This document shows positions 25,601 to 34,283 of a stretch of DNA of 64,000 nt, piece after piece (the stretch's first letter is position 1; the number at the start of each line of letters is the position of its first letter). The position numbers and the translations under genes are program-made. The notes under the pieces are model-generated. The model searched no databases, was not told the DNA's origin, and saw nothing but the letters and a program-made list of their open reading frames with translations. Source of the DNA: Desulfonatronovibrio magnus (lineage in GTDB: Bacteria; Desulfobacterota; Desulfovibrionia; Desulfovibrionales; Desulfonatronovibrionaceae); assembly GCF_000934755.1 (NCBI RefSeq), contig NZ_JYNP01000005.1, positions 1-64,000 on the forward strand, in the 5' to 3' direction.

Positions 25601-26668
25601 CTACAGGGGTAAGACTACCTTTGAAATCTTCTGAAAAAGCAAGATAAAAAACAGCACTGCAAGTGATGACCATTCCAGCCATTTCGGGAGTAGCTCCCTG
25701 GAGATTGCGGTTACTGAAGACAAGTCCGGTACCCATTGGCTGACCATCAGTTCCAGGGCTATTCCCAGCAGCATTGTGGAACAAATAATCCCTGCGACAT
25801 AACAGATCAGTGTTGTATTGCCCATTTCTCTGCGGATGACTCCCAGGGTGGCCATACTTGTAACCGGACCTGCCAGCAGTAGTACCAGAACTGCACCCGG
25901 TGCAACTCCTGTGGCGAGAAGAGCTGCTCCTATGGGAGTAACTGCTGTGGCGCAAATATATAAAGGTATTCCCGCAACTGCCATGAGAAGCATTACGCCA
26001 ATTCCGCTTCCATGACTGGCCAGAGTTTCTGGGGGAAAAAAGGTCATGATGCCTGCAGCAATGACAGTTCCCAGGGCAATCCATAAGATAATATCGTTTA
26101 GAACCTGATAAAAGACATATTTCATGCCCGAGCTAAGGCGCTCCCTGAGCCCTTTTTTCTGTTCAGGTGCAGTATGGTTGTCCGTTTTCCGGCATGAAGG
26201 TTCTGAGCAACAGCACTTCTGTGCAAACGTCATTTTTTCTACAGCATGTATATTCTGGTCAGCCAGGGCAACCAGGAGCCCTGTGGATACTGCTGTAACT
26301 ACTGCTCCGGTCACCCTGGCAAGAGTCATTAACGGACCGAGCAGGGCATTTGTAATGAATACAGAGTCAACGCCAATGCCGGGCGTGCTGATTAGAAAAG
26401 ATATTGCCGGCCCTTTGCCCGCTCCTTTACGGTAAAGAGTCAGTGCTGCGGGAATTGCTCCGCAGGAACATAAAGGCAGGGGAGCTCCAATGAAGGCAGC
26501 CCTTGAGACAGCTGTTGGTCCTTGTCCGCTTAACCACTTTTTTAAGAACTGTTCCGGCATGAAGGCTTTAATCAGGCCAGAGGCGAAAAGACCTATAAGC
26601 AGCCATGGGGCTATGGTCAGGGATATGGAGATAAGTGTGGTCAAAAAAGAATTGAACTCTGGAATCAT
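25601..26668 (-). CDS. SO_0444-type metal efflux permease (DUF318/ArsP-like)
   Basis: A 355-residue membrane protein with about 8-9 hydrophobic segments. GAPLPLCSCGAIPAALTL is the conserved CSCG signature of the family, and the central loop is cysteine-rich (QKCCCSEPSC), as in the Cu/Zn efflux subgroup. The C-terminal repeat shows AVTPIGAALLATGVAPGAVL. A role in copper or zinc export is likely by family; no regulator is next to it. It is a single gene. Confidence 0.8.
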   Translation of the reverse strand: MIPEFNSFLTTLISISLTIAPWLLIGLFASGLIKAFMPEQFLKKWLSGQGPTAVSRAAFIGAPLPLCSCGAIPAALTLYRKGAGKGPAISFLISTPGIGVDSVFITNALLGPLMTLARVTGAVVTAVSTGLLVALADQNIHAVEKMTFAQKCCCSEPSCRKTDNHTAPEQKKGLRERLSSGMKYVFYQVLNDIILWIALGTVIAAGIMTFFPPETLASHGSGIGVMLLMAVAGIPLYICATAVTPIGAALLATGVAPGAVLVLLLAGPVTSMATLGVIRREMGNTTLICYVAGIICSTMLLGIALELMVSQWVPDLSSVTAISRELLPKWLEWSSLAVLFFILLFQKISKVVLPL

Positions 26669-26804
26669 ATGTCACCATATACCAGATTTTCCTGTAAAAA
26701 GTAGGACAGAAACTTATTCTGCAAAAAAACCTCCATAACTTTTTGTTATTTTACGGACTCCTGACCCCTGATTCCAGCAACTGCAAAAGGTGTTTTGGCA
26801 GTCT

Positions 26805-26935
26805 AATGCGGGCTGTGCCCACAACCCAATTTGAACAAGGATCGTTAAGCTTAGGCGATAACCTTACTTTTCAGGCTGAAGGCTGAAGGCTGAAGGCTGA
26901 AGGCTGAAGAATAAGGTTCCTGGGCATTATTGCTC
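26805..26935. repeat. Long intergenic repeat with GGCTGAA tract, copy A
   Basis: It starts with a GCTGTGCCCACAACCCAATT-type end, has five GGCTGAA heptamers, and ends with AAGGTTCCTGGGCATTATTG. Inverse copies are at 32558-32752 and 56377-56558 and an interrupted copy is at 59704-60061. The number of heptamers differs between copies. Confidence 0.8.
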
Positions 26936-26955
26936 CTGTCAACATTGCTTTTCTT

Positions 26956-27687
26956 TCATCTCCAGAGCTCATGCAATGGCGTATCTAAAGTATAATGCCA
27001 CGCTGCCTGAGCCTGAAAAAGCTCTGCTGTTGCCAGGGCATCTGTCAGGGCATGGTGAGGAGGATATACAGGCAGGTTGTAGCGGGTCCTGCTTGCTGCA
27101 AGACGGATTGACCTTCTCCTGAGCCCAAGCATCCGGGCCCACCAGTCACTGAACCCTCTTCTCTGCCAGCGGTCTTCAATATCCATGGTATCTATAACCG
27201 GGAAAACAATACCTTCCTGAAAATGTTCCTGCATGGCCGCATTGAGAAATTGACGCTCTATCTGCCTGTAATGCACCACCATTACAGACCCTGCCATTGC
27301 TTTGAGCAGCTGGGGGATAATTTCTTCCGGTCCTGGACTATGTTTGACGTCGGCATGGGTTATTTTATGAATGACCACTGATCCGTGCCTGAGGGGCTTT
27401 CCTGGGTTGACAACCCAGTACAGTGACCTGCTGAAAAATATTCTGTGAATGGTCATGGGAACCAGGCCGATACTGACTATGGCATCCTTAGAAGGATTGA
27501 GTCCTGTGGTTTCAAAGTCCATTGCCATCAGGGGGACTTTATTTAAGGGTGTTTCACCGTCAACAACTGCACGGTAAAAATCCTTCAGCAAAGGGTGTCT
27601 GACTCTATGTTCAAGTTGTCTGAAAATTTCCGGCCAGCTGAAGTCAGCACCTTGATTTCCGGTTTTTCTGCGCAACAGGTGCAGCAT
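26956..27687 (-). CDS. DnaQ-type 3'-5' exonuclease
   Basis: 243 residues with an exonuclease fold of the DEDD class: Exo I MAMDFETTGLNPSKDAIVSIG, a middle ITHADVKHSPGPEEI and a C-terminal HHALTDALATAELF for Exo III. Such proteins resemble the PolC/DnaQ epsilon type. It overlaps the upstream DUF294/CBS gene by one base. This gene pair (CBS-DUF294 regulator plus exonuclease) is common in proteobacteria and often lies near transporter genes. Role in vivo is unclear. Confidence 0.9.
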   Translation of the reverse strand: MLHLLRRKTGNQGADFSWPEIFRQLEHRVRHPLLKDFYRAVVDGETPLNKVPLMAMDFETTGLNPSKDAIVSIGLVPMTIHRIFFSRSLYWVVNPGKPLRHGSVVIHKITHADVKHSPGPEEIIPQLLKAMAGSVMVVHYRQIERQFLNAAMQEHFQEGIVFPVIDTMDIEDRWQRRGFSDWWARMLGLRRRSIRLAASRTRYNLPVYPPHHALTDALATAELFQAQAAWHYTLDTPLHELWR

Positions 27688-29567
27688 TAACCCATCCCTT
27701 TGTGGCCTTTGCCTCCAGGATGTTTAAATTTCAGGAATTTCTGGGCATTGCTCACAACCTGAAAAGCCTGTTTAAGATTACGCCGCTCAAACGGGCTCAA
27801 TTCCTCAGGGTTGATATTGTTGTTAACTTGAGTGCCCTGCATAATTTTCTCCGCCTGATGACGGATGCGAACCATGGACATAAATTCCATTGCATCCCGC
27901 AGAGCCTCTACCTGGCCTGCTGGAAGAAGTTTTGCGTAACTGATATCTCCAAGCCTTTCAAAGGAATTCTGGGCAGTGGACCCAACAGCCAGAGCATGAA
28001 CCCTGACCAGGGATACCAGAGGCGCTGTTCCTCTTTGCTTAATATTTAATGAGTTTTTATGCTTGCCGTCCTGCTCCAGCACAAAATCCTTAAAAAAACC
28101 CAGAGGCGGCGTCCTCCCAAGGGCATTTCTGGCCATAGCCGACAGGAATGCCGGGCTCATGCGGGCCTTGGCAGCAATCTGTTCCTTTAGTTTTTCCACC
28201 CACTCAACCTGTCCATAAACACCATCAAGATCAAAAAAAATCGAGCTGTGCAGGAGTGATTCCCGGGTTGGGCTGTCCATCCACTTATCAAAGTATTCCA
28301 CCCAGACCTGCTTTGGACAACGCCACTTTTCATTAGTGGCCATGACCTCTCCTTTGCAGTATGGATACCCGCACTCTGCAAGTCCATCAGAAACAAACGT
28401 AGCCATCTGTCTGAAGTATTCATCGTGGATGGCAGCATCAAAGGAATCATCCAGAATAAGAGCATTATCCTGGTCTCCTCCGGGAAGAAGCTCATCCCTG
28501 GCCATAGAGCCCAGGGTCATAAAACAGAAAGGAATGGGCGGAGGCCCCAGTTCTTCCTGGGCCAGTTCCAGCAGGCGCAGGGTAAAACTGCGGCCGAAAA
28601 TGGTCATGGCGCTGCCCACCATATGAGAATTGGCATTCTCATTGGCCATGCGCGCAAAACTGGATTCAATCTCCCCCTGCAAAACTGATAGCTCCTGCAC
28701 ATTCTGGGCTCGTAGTATTCTGGCCACAACAAACAGGCTGTTCTGAGATTCATAACGTATCAGATCTGAAAGCGCGATGAGCCCCACTGTCCTGCCGGAG
28801 CGATTCACTGGAAGATGATGCAGATTGTAGCGAAGCATGATCAGCATGGCATCGAATATATATTGCCCTGCATCGACTGTAATCAGATCCCGGGACATAA
28901 TGGATGAAACAGGTGTTTCATATGGCAGTGCAGCTGCAATAAACCTTGTGCGCAGATCCTGGTCGGTAATAATGCCTACTACTCCAGAATTGGGTTTTTC
29001 ATCATTTGTAATCAACAAAGAAGACACCCCCTGTTCTGTCATCCTGGAGGCAGCATCAAATACTGTGGCAGTCTGGTGAATGGTTACCATATCCCGGGAA
29101 ATCAGCTTATGAATTCTGGTACGCATCAAATCATTGGACCTGCGGGCCCTGGAAACGGCCTGTCTGAGTCCAGACTGTTCCCCATGTCCAACATAATCAG
29201 CAAAGGCTTCATGTTCGTCACACAGCTGAACAAACAGATTCTCAGGAATAATGTAAACCAGAGTATCTTCAATGGCTCTGGCAGGAAAACGGACTCTGTT
29301 GTTCATCATAAGACTCATATGTCCGAATATGGTGCCCTCACCCTGGCGGTTATAAAGCTTGCCGTTCTTGCGAAATATTTCCACTGCTCCGCTGCGGATA
29401 AAATATACCTGATGAATCTCCTGGCCTGACAGCAGAATATCACTCCCTGCCTTGTAGTAAGCAGCATCAACCTTAGAAGCCACATGCTGAACAACCTGGT
29501 CCGGCATGTCTTCAAACGGTTCAAACCTGCTTAAATAATCTGCAATTTCAATATGTTCCACTTCCAT
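27687..29567 (-). CDS. cNMP-binding / CBS / DUF294 nucleotidyltransferase-like protein
   Basis: 626 residues. Order: a cyclic-nucleotide-binding domain (~15-125; GEGTIFGHMSLM), two CBS domains (~155-280; RDMVTIHQTATVFDAA and RDLITVDAGQYIFDAM), a GlnD-like nucleotidyltransferase domain (~330-470; LGSMARDELLPGGDQDNALI with the G-S and DxD pattern) and a DUF294 C-terminal helical domain. It probably senses nucleotides and modifies an unknown partner. It forms an operon with the exonuclease. Confidence 0.9.
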   Translation of the reverse strand: MEVEHIEIADYLSRFEPFEDMPDQVVQHVASKVDAAYYKAGSDILLSGQEIHQVYFIRSGAVEIFRKNGKLYNRQGEGTIFGHMSLMMNNRVRFPARAIEDTLVYIIPENLFVQLCDEHEAFADYVGHGEQSGLRQAVSRARRSNDLMRTRIHKLISRDMVTIHQTATVFDAASRMTEQGVSSLLITNDEKPNSGVVGIITDQDLRTRFIAAALPYETPVSSIMSRDLITVDAGQYIFDAMLIMLRYNLHHLPVNRSGRTVGLIALSDLIRYESQNSLFVVARILRAQNVQELSVLQGEIESSFARMANENANSHMVGSAMTIFGRSFTLRLLELAQEELGPPPIPFCFMTLGSMARDELLPGGDQDNALILDDSFDAAIHDEYFRQMATFVSDGLAECGYPYCKGEVMATNEKWRCPKQVWVEYFDKWMDSPTRESLLHSSIFFDLDGVYGQVEWVEKLKEQIAAKARMSPAFLSAMARNALGRTPPLGFFKDFVLEQDGKHKNSLNIKQRGTAPLVSLVRVHALAVGSTAQNSFERLGDISYAKLLPAGQVEALRDAMEFMSMVRIRHQAEKIMQGTQVNNNINPEELSPFERRNLKQAFQVVSNAQKFLKFKHPGGKGHKGMG

Positions 29568-29781
29568 AAATTTGATAAGCCTTTGTTTAAAAAGTTATTG
29601 TAACAGCCCTTTTCTAAGGAAAGCAAGGGAAAGACAGGAACCTCAGCATGTATTTCAAACCAGGCCAGATATCTATTCAAATCTAATTGACTTTACTTTA
29701 TCAATCAAGAACCAAGAACCAGAATCTTTGAACCCTCAAGAATGCTATTATCATCAAAGCCTGCGCTGTCCCACAGTCCAT

Positions 29782-29818
29782 AAAAAAAGGCCGGGGAGCA
29801 GTTTTACTCCCCGGCCTT
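29782..29818 (-). terminator. Rho-independent terminator of the BCCT gene
   Basis: A perfect 12-bp stem (AAGGCCGGGGAG / CTCCCCGGCCTT) with an 8-base loop. On the minus strand it is followed by a run of T (complement of 29782-29788). It lies 37 bp after the transporter stop. Confidence 0.92.
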
Positions 29819-29854
29819 CTACAGGAATTTTTTCCTGTCCTGTTCAGGGGTTTA

Positions 29855-31510
29855 TTAGGATCGAGGTTCAGAATACAGTCCCTTGATAAGCGACCAGCAG
29901 GCAACAATCAGGACCAGGGTAAAAGGAAACCCTGTGGAGACCGCCATGGCCTGCAAAGCCACCAGCCCTCCTCCGAGAATCAGGGCAATGGCCACCAGCC
30001 CTTCAAAGGTACACCAGAAAATCCGTTGAGGCACAGGAGCTTCAACCTTGCCCCCGGCCCCAATAGTATCAATAACAAGGGAGCCGGAGTCGGAAGAAGT
30101 AACAAAGAACACTACCACCAGGACAATGCCGATGAAAGATGTAATCTGAGCCAGCGGCAGAATATCAAGCATGGCAAAAAGCTGCAGAGGCAGGTCTGCA
30201 TCTGCAGCACCAGTATAACCATCGTTTAGAAGCTGGCTGATGGCAGTGCCTCCGAATACGGTCATCCATAATACACAAGCTGCTGAAGGAATCAACAGTA
30301 CTGAAATTATGAACTCCCGCACAGACCGTCCTCTGGAAACTCTGGCAATAAACATGCCTACAAACGGTGACCAGGAAATCCACCAGGCCCAGTAGAATGA
30401 AGTCCAGCCCTGGGCAAAATTACTGTCTTCACGGCCAATGGGGTTGGCAAGTGCCGGTAAATGCTGAAGGTATGCGACCATGTTTGAGAAAAAGCCCGTG
30501 AGTACGGCCAGAGTCGGACCGACTATAATTACGAACAGCATCAGCAGGGCAGCCAGAGTCATGTTGATTTTAGACAGACGCTGCACTCCAGCTTCAAGGC
30601 CTGCAACAATAGATACAATGGCAATGGCAGTGATCAGCAGGACCAGCACCACCTGGGCAGTATCGCCGTCAGGCAGGTTGAAAAGATAACCCAGGCCTGC
30701 AGCTGCCTGGGAGGCTCCCAGGCCCAGGGATGTCGCCAGACCGAAAAGGGTGGCAAAAATGGCCAGGATATCAATAATGTGTCCAGGCCAGCCCCAGACC
30801 CGCTCCCCGAGAATGGGATAAAATATTGAACGGACAGTCAGGGGCAATCCCTTGTTAAAGCTGAATAAAGCCAGACCCAGAGCTAAAACCGCGTATATGG
30901 CCCAGGGGTGAAGAGCCCAGTGATAAATTGTGGCAGCCATTCCCAGCCTCATTGCAGCATGGGGGTCATCCGCTGCGCCCCCCAGTGGGGCCCAGTCAGT
31001 GCGGACTCCATTCTCTAACGTGGTCCCTCCCAGAGCGCTGCTGAAATGGGCGAGAGGCTCGGAAACCGCGTAAAACATAAGGCCAATGCCCATCCCGGCC
31101 GCGAAAAGCATGGAAAACCAGCCTAAGTAAGAAAAGTCAGGGGTGGCTTTAGTACCGCCAATACGTACTTTTCCCAGTGGGGAGATTACCAGAAACAGGC
31201 AGACCAGCACAAAGATATTGCCGGCACTTATGAAAAACCAGTCAAGATTGGATGTCAGCCAGTCACGCAAGTTTCCGAATACAGGTTCTGCCTGACTCGA
31301 AAAAAGCAGAGTAAGGACCACAAACAGAACAATCACTACTGAAGACAATCCAAAAACAGGATTATGAATGTCCAGACCATACGGTCCGAATTTGTATGAA
31401 ATATTGTCCTGACCAATCTTGTAGTCAGTGTCGACAGGATTAACCTCACCATCAGGCGGTATCATGTCAAGATGTTCATTTTTTTTGTCATTAGGCATTT
31501 TTTCACTCAT
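29855..31510 (-). CDS. BCCT-family betaine/choline/carnitine transporter
   Basis: 551 residues, about 12 membrane helices. The signature region includes GMGIGLMFYAVSEPL, HWALHPWAIYAVLAL and the core FYWAWWISWSPFVGMFIARV with the family's tryptophans. I start at the ATG at 31510, which has a perfect AAAGGAGG site; an upstream in-frame ATG lacks one. BCCT carriers use Na+ or H+ gradients to import compatible solutes such as glycine betaine, so this points to salt stress. It is a single-gene unit with its own terminator. Confidence 0.94.
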   Translation of the reverse strand: MSEKMPNDKKNEHLDMIPPDGEVNPVDTDYKIGQDNISYKFGPYGLDIHNPVFGLSSVVIVLFVVLTLLFSSQAEPVFGNLRDWLTSNLDWFFISAGNIFVLVCLFLVISPLGKVRIGGTKATPDFSYLGWFSMLFAAGMGIGLMFYAVSEPLAHFSSALGGTTLENGVRTDWAPLGGAADDPHAAMRLGMAATIYHWALHPWAIYAVLALGLALFSFNKGLPLTVRSIFYPILGERVWGWPGHIIDILAIFATLFGLATSLGLGASQAAAGLGYLFNLPDGDTAQVVLVLLITAIAIVSIVAGLEAGVQRLSKINMTLAALLMLFVIIVGPTLAVLTGFFSNMVAYLQHLPALANPIGREDSNFAQGWTSFYWAWWISWSPFVGMFIARVSRGRSVREFIISVLLIPSAACVLWMTVFGGTAISQLLNDGYTGAADADLPLQLFAMLDILPLAQITSFIGIVLVVVFFVTSSDSGSLVIDTIGAGGKVEAPVPQRIFWCTFEGLVAIALILGGGLVALQAMAVSTGFPFTLVLIVACWSLIKGLYSEPRS

Positions 31511-32091
31511 TTCTCCTCCTTTGCAATAGATTTTTAAAATCAGAGGGCAACCTGCACCTGTAATGCACATGCTGATAAATTATGAGCAGGTTCCCTCGCC
31601 TGCCGTATATGATCTTCCCGAAAGAAATATCTGCCGGGTTGATGCTGTAAACTTAAAAAAAGGTTCTAAAACTATAGTGATATCTGGGGTCAAAATCTGA
31701 TCTGCCCGGGGACTGCCCATCTGCACCGGACCAGTGCCTGAGCATTGCCAAACAGTAATACGCGTGAAGACTCTTGACGGATTGCATGTATAAAAGTGAC
31801 AGCATTTTCCGGAAGTTGATTTGATGAAGCATGAATAAAGGTCAATCAGGATATGTTTTGTGTATATAATTATAAGACCCGGAGATAAAAGCCAGGTTGT
31901 ATAGGCGGGAAATCAACGGGCAGGTTCAGTCTCTGTCTTTAATATTTAATTACGTATTAGCACATGACTCATTTGTCAAACGCAGACAAATCCTGCTTGC
32001 ATCATGTAATGATAGAGTAGTAAACTTTTAATCTGACTCTCTTTTTTTGCACGGTTTCCTCATCGTCAAACGATATGCTTAACCTTCCGGA
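31511..32091. other. Intergenic region upstream of the BCCT gene
   Basis: About 580 bp with no gene that I can support. It should contain the BCCT promoter; no clear element stands out. Confidence 0.4.
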
Positions 32092-32208
32092 ATGAAAAGC
32101 CTGCAGCATCTCAGAGAAGAGCTGTCCGGCATTGACCGCTGGCTGCAGCAGGTGCAGAAAAAATTAGATGATGGCCTGGGCAGGATGATTGAATCCAGAA
32201 GAATGTGA
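32092..32208 (+). CDS. Possible 38-residue ORF
   Basis: An ATG frame encoding a charged, helix-prone peptide (MKSLQHLREELSGIDRWLQQ...). A stop lies four codons before the ATG. The ribosome site is weak and no family is recognised. It may be chance or a gene remnant. Confidence 0.25.
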   Translation: MKSLQHLREELSGIDRWLQQVQKKLDDGLGRMIESRRM

Positions 32209-32214
32209 TCAGAC

Positions 32215-32555
32215 CTCATGAATTGAGCTTGAAGTAAGGCGGTTTGCATCTTAGTGACTTGCCGCTGCAGACCTGTAACAAAGAATAAGTGTAACTATTT
32301 AATGATTGATTCATCACATTTTTAGGTTAACCTCAGATTTATCTGATAAAGAATTATTAGCCACAGACAATAAGCCAGACTGAAAAGACAGACGCAGGAT
32401 ATTTCAGAGGTGAAAAGACTCGCTCGCAATGACACCTGAGCTGTCAGGGATGTAGTTGCTCTAAACCTGTCACCCACGAGGGACTCTAAGCGACCGAAGC
32501 AATCTGTATGGTAGGGCCATAATGCTTTGAATTTATTGCTATTTTGCTTTAGTAA
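32215..32555. repeat. Dispersed repeat with CGACCGAAGCAATCT word
   Basis: Similar sequence recurs at 62920-63135, including CTGTCAGGGATGTA, TAAGCGACCGAAGCAATCTG and a preceding CTGTAACAAAGAATA. Non-coding. Related CGAAGCAATCT repeats are widespread in sulfate reducers. Confidence 0.5.
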
Positions 32556-32557
32556 CT

Positions 32558-32752
32558 TACCGTTTCAATCCTGTAGAAAAAAACAAGTAAGTTTTTTAAC
32601 CTTGAAAGAGCAATAATGCCCAGGAACCTTATTCTTCAGCCCTCAGCCCTCAGCCTTCAGCCCTCAGCCTTCAGCCTGAAAAATACGGTTATCGCCCCAA
32701 CTTAACGATTCTTGTTTAAATTGGGTTGTGGGCACAGCCCACATTAGTTACT
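32558..32752. repeat. Long intergenic repeat, copy B
   Basis: A ~195-bp element, inverse to copy A: AGTAACTTACCGTTTCAATC at one end, CAGCCYTCAGCC heptamers in the middle, and GTGGGCACAGCCCACATTA at the other end. It is almost the same as 56377-56558. Confidence 0.85.
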
Positions 32753-32858
32753 CAGAAGGTGTAACTTATATACTTGACAAAGATCTATGTTTGTACACAA
32801 AATGATTCATAGATAAACCATAAGACCCACTTAAGACCTACTAATAAACCATTGAGCC

Positions 32859-33200
32859 ATGCCAAAACCAACTAATAGAACCTATTCACGCTACACTGAA
32901 AGCGCAATGCTGCTGCTGGCCAGTCTGATTCGGGAAGGACGTCTTGAACGTAAAATGACGGCTCAGGAGGTTGCTGACCGTGCCGGAATTTCCCGTGGTC
33001 TGCTGCAACGTATTGAGAAAGGTGATTTGAAGTGTGAGATTGGTGCTACATTCGAAGTAGCCCTAATCGTCGGAGTACCCCTGTTTGGAATGGAGGATGA
33101 TGCACAACTTAAGTTCCAGCTCGAACAAACCAAAGCAAAGCTGGCGTTGATGCCAAAATCAATTCGCAAAACAAATAAGCAGGTTAAGGATGACTTCTGA
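32859..33200 (+). CDS. Orphan HipB-like XRE antitoxin
   Basis: 113 residues with an XRE helix-turn-helix (MTAQEVADRAGISRGLLQRI). The pattern (PTNRTYSRY at the start, IEKGDLKCEIGATFEVALIV, LMPKSIRK near the end) is that of antitoxins that precede a HipA-family toxin. Here no toxin follows: only a 13-codon frame beginning MTSES overlaps the end, then a MITE-like repeat. The gene appears intact but unpartnered. Confidence 0.82.
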   Translation: MPKPTNRTYSRYTESAMLLLASLIREGRLERKMTAQEVADRAGISRGLLQRIEKGDLKCEIGATFEVALIVGVPLFGMEDDAQLKFQLEQTKAKLALMPKSIRKTNKQVKDDF

Positions 33201-33231
33201 ATCCATATTCAATCATCATCGATTAAAATAA
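33190..33231 (+). pseudogene. Start of a lost HipA-family toxin gene
   Basis: An ATG overlapping the antitoxin's last codons opens a frame reading MTSES, the usual start of toxins that follow this antitoxin family, but it ends after 13 codons, ten bases before a MITE-like element. Confidence 0.4.
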
Positions 33232-33240
33232 CGTTGAAGA

Positions 33241-33436
33241 TTTGTAACTGTTCACCATCTTTGCAATAAGCCCATTAAAATCCCCTGGATTCCGGCTCCC
33301 GGTTCAAGCCCGGGACAAACTTCATCGCAGTGACGGAATAGGGCAACCACCTGCTTCAACCGTCATACCGGTCCCGGATCGAGTCCGGGATGACGGATCC
33401 GGGGTCCATGTCTTTTATTTGTAGTGCTGTATAATA
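33241..33436. mobile_element. MITE-like element 1, degenerate copy
   Basis: It begins TTTGTAACTGTTCA like the element at 59834-60018 and shares the inner order: CCCTGGATTCCGGCT, GACGGAATAGGGCAAC, CCGTCAT, GATCCGGGGTCCAT. The right terminal repeat is worn. No coding capacity. Confidence 0.75.
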
Positions 33437-33471
33437 TGAAAAATACCAACATTCAACCATGCAGGATTATT

Positions 33472-33585
33472 ATGAAAAAGTGGAGTGTGAAGATAGTTGG
33501 CATCCCAGAAGTGGGGGTACAGTCCTGCTTGCTGGGCATGAGCCAGGCCGGGGCGCGGACTGCGGCTGATGCTGATCTGGATTAA
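33472..33585 (+). CDS. Possible 37-residue ORF before lutC
   Basis: An ATG with a weak AGGA site opens a frame (MKKWSVKIVGIPEVGVQSCL...). It lies between the MITE and lutC. No family recognised; low confidence. Confidence 0.25.
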   Translation: MKKWSVKIVGIPEVGVQSCLLGMSQAGARTAADADLD

Positions 33586-33656
33586 AGGGCAGGAGATAGA
33601 ATATGCAGGCCCGGGAGTAAGTTGATCAGGAAATTTTCAGGGCGAAGGAGCACAGC

Positions 33657-34283
33657 ATGCAAGAAGAAATGGTGAATACATTTACAGCAAAAGCTGAAGC
33701 GGTTTCTGCCGTGGTCAGGAAAGTCAGCAATATGCAGCAGGCCCTGGAGTATGCAGTAAAGATCTGTGATGAAAAAGAAGCCTGCCGGCTGCTTTTGGCC
33801 GGGTGTGAACTTGCTGTATCCAATTCTGCAGCCGAACTGTGCCAGTTTTCCAGCGGAGAAAAGTTCATTGCCGCTCCGGGTCTGGACAGAGATGCACTGA
33901 CCGGGCTCCAGGCCTTGGCTAAGGAAAGGGATATCAAGGTTGTTTCCTCTGGTTTGCGCAAGTACGCCTCAGGTCTTGATATGGGACTGGCTGTGGCGGA
34001 TCTGGGGCTGGCTGAAACCGGAACTCTGGTGCTTGAATGTTCCTCTGAAGACCTGCGTCTGAGTACCATGCTCTGCGAGATAAACATTCTTGTCCTGCCT
34101 GTTTCCCGAATGAGGACTGGTACGGATGAGGCGGAAGAAGAGCTTGCAGCCATGATGAAAAATGGCTCGGCGTACCTGTCTTTTATAACCGGAGCCAGTC
34201 GGACCGCGGATATTGAAAGAGTTCTGGCTCTGGGGGTTCATGGTCCTCTGGAACTGCATATCCTGTTGTGGGAGGATGACTGA
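33657..34283 (+). CDS. lutC: LutC-like LUD-domain lactate oxidation subunit
   Basis: A 208-residue LUD (YkgG/LutC) domain protein. GLAVADLGLAETGTLVLECS and a closing GVHGPLELHILLWEDD are characteristic. LutABC oxidises L-lactate to pyruvate. In Desulfovibrio this gene pairs with a large Fe-S protein, as here. It has GGAG upstream, and its stop overlaps the next start (TGATG), so the two are coupled. Confidence 0.88.
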   Translation: MQEEMVNTFTAKAEAVSAVVRKVSNMQQALEYAVKICDEKEACRLLLAGCELAVSNSAAELCQFSSGEKFIAAPGLDRDALTGLQALAKERDIKVVSSGLRKYASGLDMGLAVADLGLAETGTLVLECSSEDLRLSTMLCEINILVLPVSRMRTGTDEAEEELAAMMKNGSAYLSFITGASRTADIERVLALGVHGPLELHILLWEDD

